The notes under the pieces: generated by a model
Told to the model about the DNA's origin: nothing
Seen by the model: only the letters and a program-made list of their open reading frames with translations
Databases searched by the model: none
DNA from: Rhodanobacteraceae bacterium
GTDB lineage: Bacteria; Pseudomonadota; Gammaproteobacteria; Xanthomonadales; Ahniellaceae
Length of the DNA stretch: 64,000 bases
Direction: 5' to 3'
Assembly (NCBI GenBank): GCA_016708465.1
Contig: JADJFT010000004.1
Coordinates: 124,001-188,000 of the forward strand
Position numbers and translations under genes: made by a program
Shown here: positions 62,328-64,000 of the stretch, in pieces
How the letters are laid out: each line of letters starts with the position of its first letter
Position numbering within the stretch: position 1 is the first letter of the stretch

Positions 62328-63359
62328 GTGAAGAAATCCGACTTTCGCTTCGAGTTGCCAACCGAATTGATTGCGCAGTCGCCTCTGCCCGAGCGTTCCG
62401 CCAGTCGCTTGCTGGTGCTCGACACGGCTGCGCATCCGGTCGACCGCCAATTCCGCGACTTGCTGACGCTGCTGCAGCCCGGGGACCTGCTGGTGTTCAA
62501 CGATACCCGGGTCATTCCGGCACGCCTGTTCGGGCGCAAGAGCAGCGGCGGCGAGGTCGAGGTATTGATCGAGCGCGTGCTCGGTAGTCACGAAGTACGG
62601 GCGCAGATGCGCGCCAGCAAGACGCCGAAGGAAGGCACGCGGCTGGAACTCGGCGATGGCGTGCCGGCGACCGTGCTCGGCCGCGAGGGCGAATTCTTCC
62701 GTATCCGTTTCGATACGCCGGAGCCGCTAGAGTCGGTACTGCATCGCATCGGTCAGATGCCGCTGCCGCCGTACATCAAGGATGTGGATCATCAACGTGA
62801 CACGACGCGATATCAGACAGTGTTCGCGCGTGAACCGGGTGCGGTCGCGGCACCCACCGCTGGCCTGCACTTCGACGCGCCGCTGCTGGATGAATTGAGT
62901 GCTTGCGGCGTGCAGTTTGGCCACGTCACCCTGCACGTCGGTGCCGGGACCTTCCAGCCGATGCGCGTTGACTCGGTACATGAGCACACGATGCATTCGG
63001 AATGGTTGAACGTCGGTGCGCTGCTGTGCGAACAGATGCGCGCGACGCGCGCCGCCGGTCATCGCGTGATCGCCGTCGGCACGACCGTGGTGCGGGCACT
63101 TGAATCCGCCTCGCGCGATGGCGTCGTGCAGCCGTTTGCTGGAGAAACGCAAATCTTCATCTTTCCCGGCTATCGAATTCGGTCGGTCGATGCCCTGATC
63201 ACCAATTTCCATCTTCCAGAATCGACCTTATTGATGCTGGTCTCGGCTTTTGCCGGACGCGAACGCGTGCTCGCCGCCTATGCGCACGCGGTCGCGCAAC
63301 GTTACCGATTTTTCTCATACAGTGATGCGATGTTCATCGTGCCAGCCAAGGATTCCTGA
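62328..63359 (+). CDS. queA: S-adenosylmethionine:tRNA ribosyltransferase-isomerase
   Basis: 343 residues from GTG 62328 (KKSDFRFELPTELIAQSPLP). It transfers and isomerises the ribosyl group of SAM to make epoxyqueuosine in tRNA. Conserved blocks: RLLVLDTAAHPVDRQF, LVFNDTRVIPARLFGRK, GAVAAPTAGLHFDAPLL, VTLHVGAGTFQPMR, VGTTVVRALE and ITNFHLPESTLLMLVSAFAG. A TTG 4 codons upstream is an alternative. The stop overlaps the tgt ATG (TGATG). Confidence 0.95.
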   Translation: MKKSDFRFELPTELIAQSPLPERSASRLLVLDTAAHPVDRQFRDLLTLLQPGDLLVFNDTRVIPARLFGRKSSGGEVEVLIERVLGSHEVRAQMRASKTPKEGTRLELGDGVPATVLGREGEFFRIRFDTPEPLESVLHRIGQMPLPPYIKDVDHQRDTTRYQTVFAREPGAVAAPTAGLHFDAPLLDELSACGVQFGHVTLHVGAGTFQPMRVDSVHEHTMHSEWLNVGALLCEQMRATRAAGHRVIAVGTTVVRALESASRDGVVQPFAGETQIFIFPGYRIRSVDALITNFHLPESTLLMLVSAFAGRERVLAAYAHAVAQRYRFFSYSDAMFIVPAKDS

Positions 63360-64000
63360 TGCAGTTCACGCTCGATACCACCGATGGCCGCGCCCGCCGA
63401 GGCCGTTTGCAGTTCGACAAAGGGTGTGTTGAAACCCCGGCGTTCATGCCGGTCGGCACCTATGGCTCGGTCAAGGGCATGACGCCGCAGCAGGTGCTCG
63501 ACATCGGTGCCGAGATCATCCTCGGCAATACTTTCCACTTGTGGTTGCGTCCGGGCACCGACGTGATCGAGGCGCATGGTGGCCTGCACGGCTTCATCGG
63601 CTGGGACAAGCCAATCCTCACGGACTCTGGTGGATTTCAAGTCTGGTCGCTTGCCGAACGCCGCAAGATCACCAAGGAAGGCGTGCACTTCGCTTCGCCG
63701 GTTGACGGTCGCAAGGTGTTCCTGTCGCCCGAAGAGTCGATGCGTATCCAGCGCGCGTTGAACTCGGACATCGTGATGATCTTCGATGAATGCACGCCGT
63801 ATCCGGCAACCAAGCGCAGTATGTGATTCGATGGAGCTATCGCTGGCTTGGGCCGAGCGCAGCAAGTGCGCGTTCGTCGATGTGCGCAATCCGAATGCGC
63901 TCTTCGGCATTGTTCAAGGGGGCATGTACGAATCGTTGCGCACGCTCGGCTGCGGGTTTGGTGCAGATCGGATTCGATGGCTATGCGGTCGGCGGCCTCA
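63359..64000 (+). CDS. tgt: Queuine tRNA-ribosyltransferase, partial and frameshifted
   Basis: The enzyme exchanges guanine 34 for preQ1. The N-terminal part MQFTLDTTDGRARRGRLQFD, TPAFMPVGTYGSVKGMTPQQ, ILGNTFHLWLRPG and ILTDSGGFQVWSL (catalytic Asp region) is intact. The frame is lost after PYPATKRSM near 63820-63823; DSMELSLAWAERSKCAF continues in another frame. A second 1-nt deletion near 63943 precedes GLVQIGFDGYAVGGL. The gene runs off the right edge. Two lesions within about 125 nt close to the contig end fit a low-quality sequence end. It follows queA directly. Confidence 0.93.

Overview
The window is a GC-rich, gene-dense stretch of a gammaproteobacterial chromosome. Gene content and order point to the Xanthomonadales (Lysobacterales), possibly close to Rhodanobacteraceae. 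The pointers are a complete zwf-pgl-edd-eda Entner-Doudoroff cluster, a metX-metB-hom operon behind a SAM riboswitch, the block miaA-hfq-hflX-hflK-hflC-DUF2065-purA, a fused rlmKL, and secreted proteins with unusual C-terminal tails. The taxonomic placement is inference. I saw no rRNA, tRNA, CRISPR array, prophage or insertion sequence.

Layout. 1-2.3 kb: the end-truncated BNR/VPS10 beta-propeller protein. 2.3-4 kb: macrodomain protein and pilU. 4.1-8.8 kb: Entner-Doudoroff cluster (minus strand). 8.9-12 kb: OsmC-like protein, kbl, DUF2007-like protein and tesB. 12.1-15.4 kb: ECF sigma factor with a Ser/Thr kinase-TPR protein. 15.4-20 kb: amidase, methyltransferase, small Tyr/Asn-rich secreted protein, rlmKL, alpha/beta hydrolase. 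20-26.3 kb: miaA to purA. 26.3-28.8 kb: GNAT, a 57-residue Cys protein, tsaC, nth. 28.9-31.1 kb: an HvfABC-type copper-binding RiPP cluster. 31.1-34.8 kb: RnfB-like ferredoxin, ECF sigma/anti-sigma/DUF4097 operon, outer-membrane protein. 34.9-39.9 kb: hslO, mtgA, CBS protein, and a packed SPFH / 43-residue membrane protein / ribbon-helix-helix / CPBP / M15 peptidase operon. 40-54 kb: secreted proteins, purT, a GspE-like ATPase, prfC, an M23 peptidase and two TPR-sulfotransferases. 54.2-56.4 kb: a MASE1-GGDEF-EAL protein. 56.5-60.2 kb: the SAM-riboswitch methionine operon. 60.2-64 kb: murB, pyrD, queA and tgt (runs off the right edge).

Two points matter for reading this annotation. First, about a dozen otherwise well-conserved genes carry single-base frameshifts, several in short homopolymers, and three more carry an in-frame stop. 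In nearly every case one base restores the expected family sequence. The simplest explanation is an incompletely polished assembly, so each gene is annotated over its whole reconstructed span. Second, the most interesting system is the HvfABC-like cluster at 28.96-31.05 kb: a Cys-rich EGKCG-repeat precursor followed by a DUF692 (MbnB-like) and a DUF2063 (MbnC-like) protein, predicted to make a modified copper-binding peptide. Two distant secreted proteins also share an almost identical, apparently non-canonical C-terminal sorting tail (VPVPAFG, hydrophobic segment, arginines).
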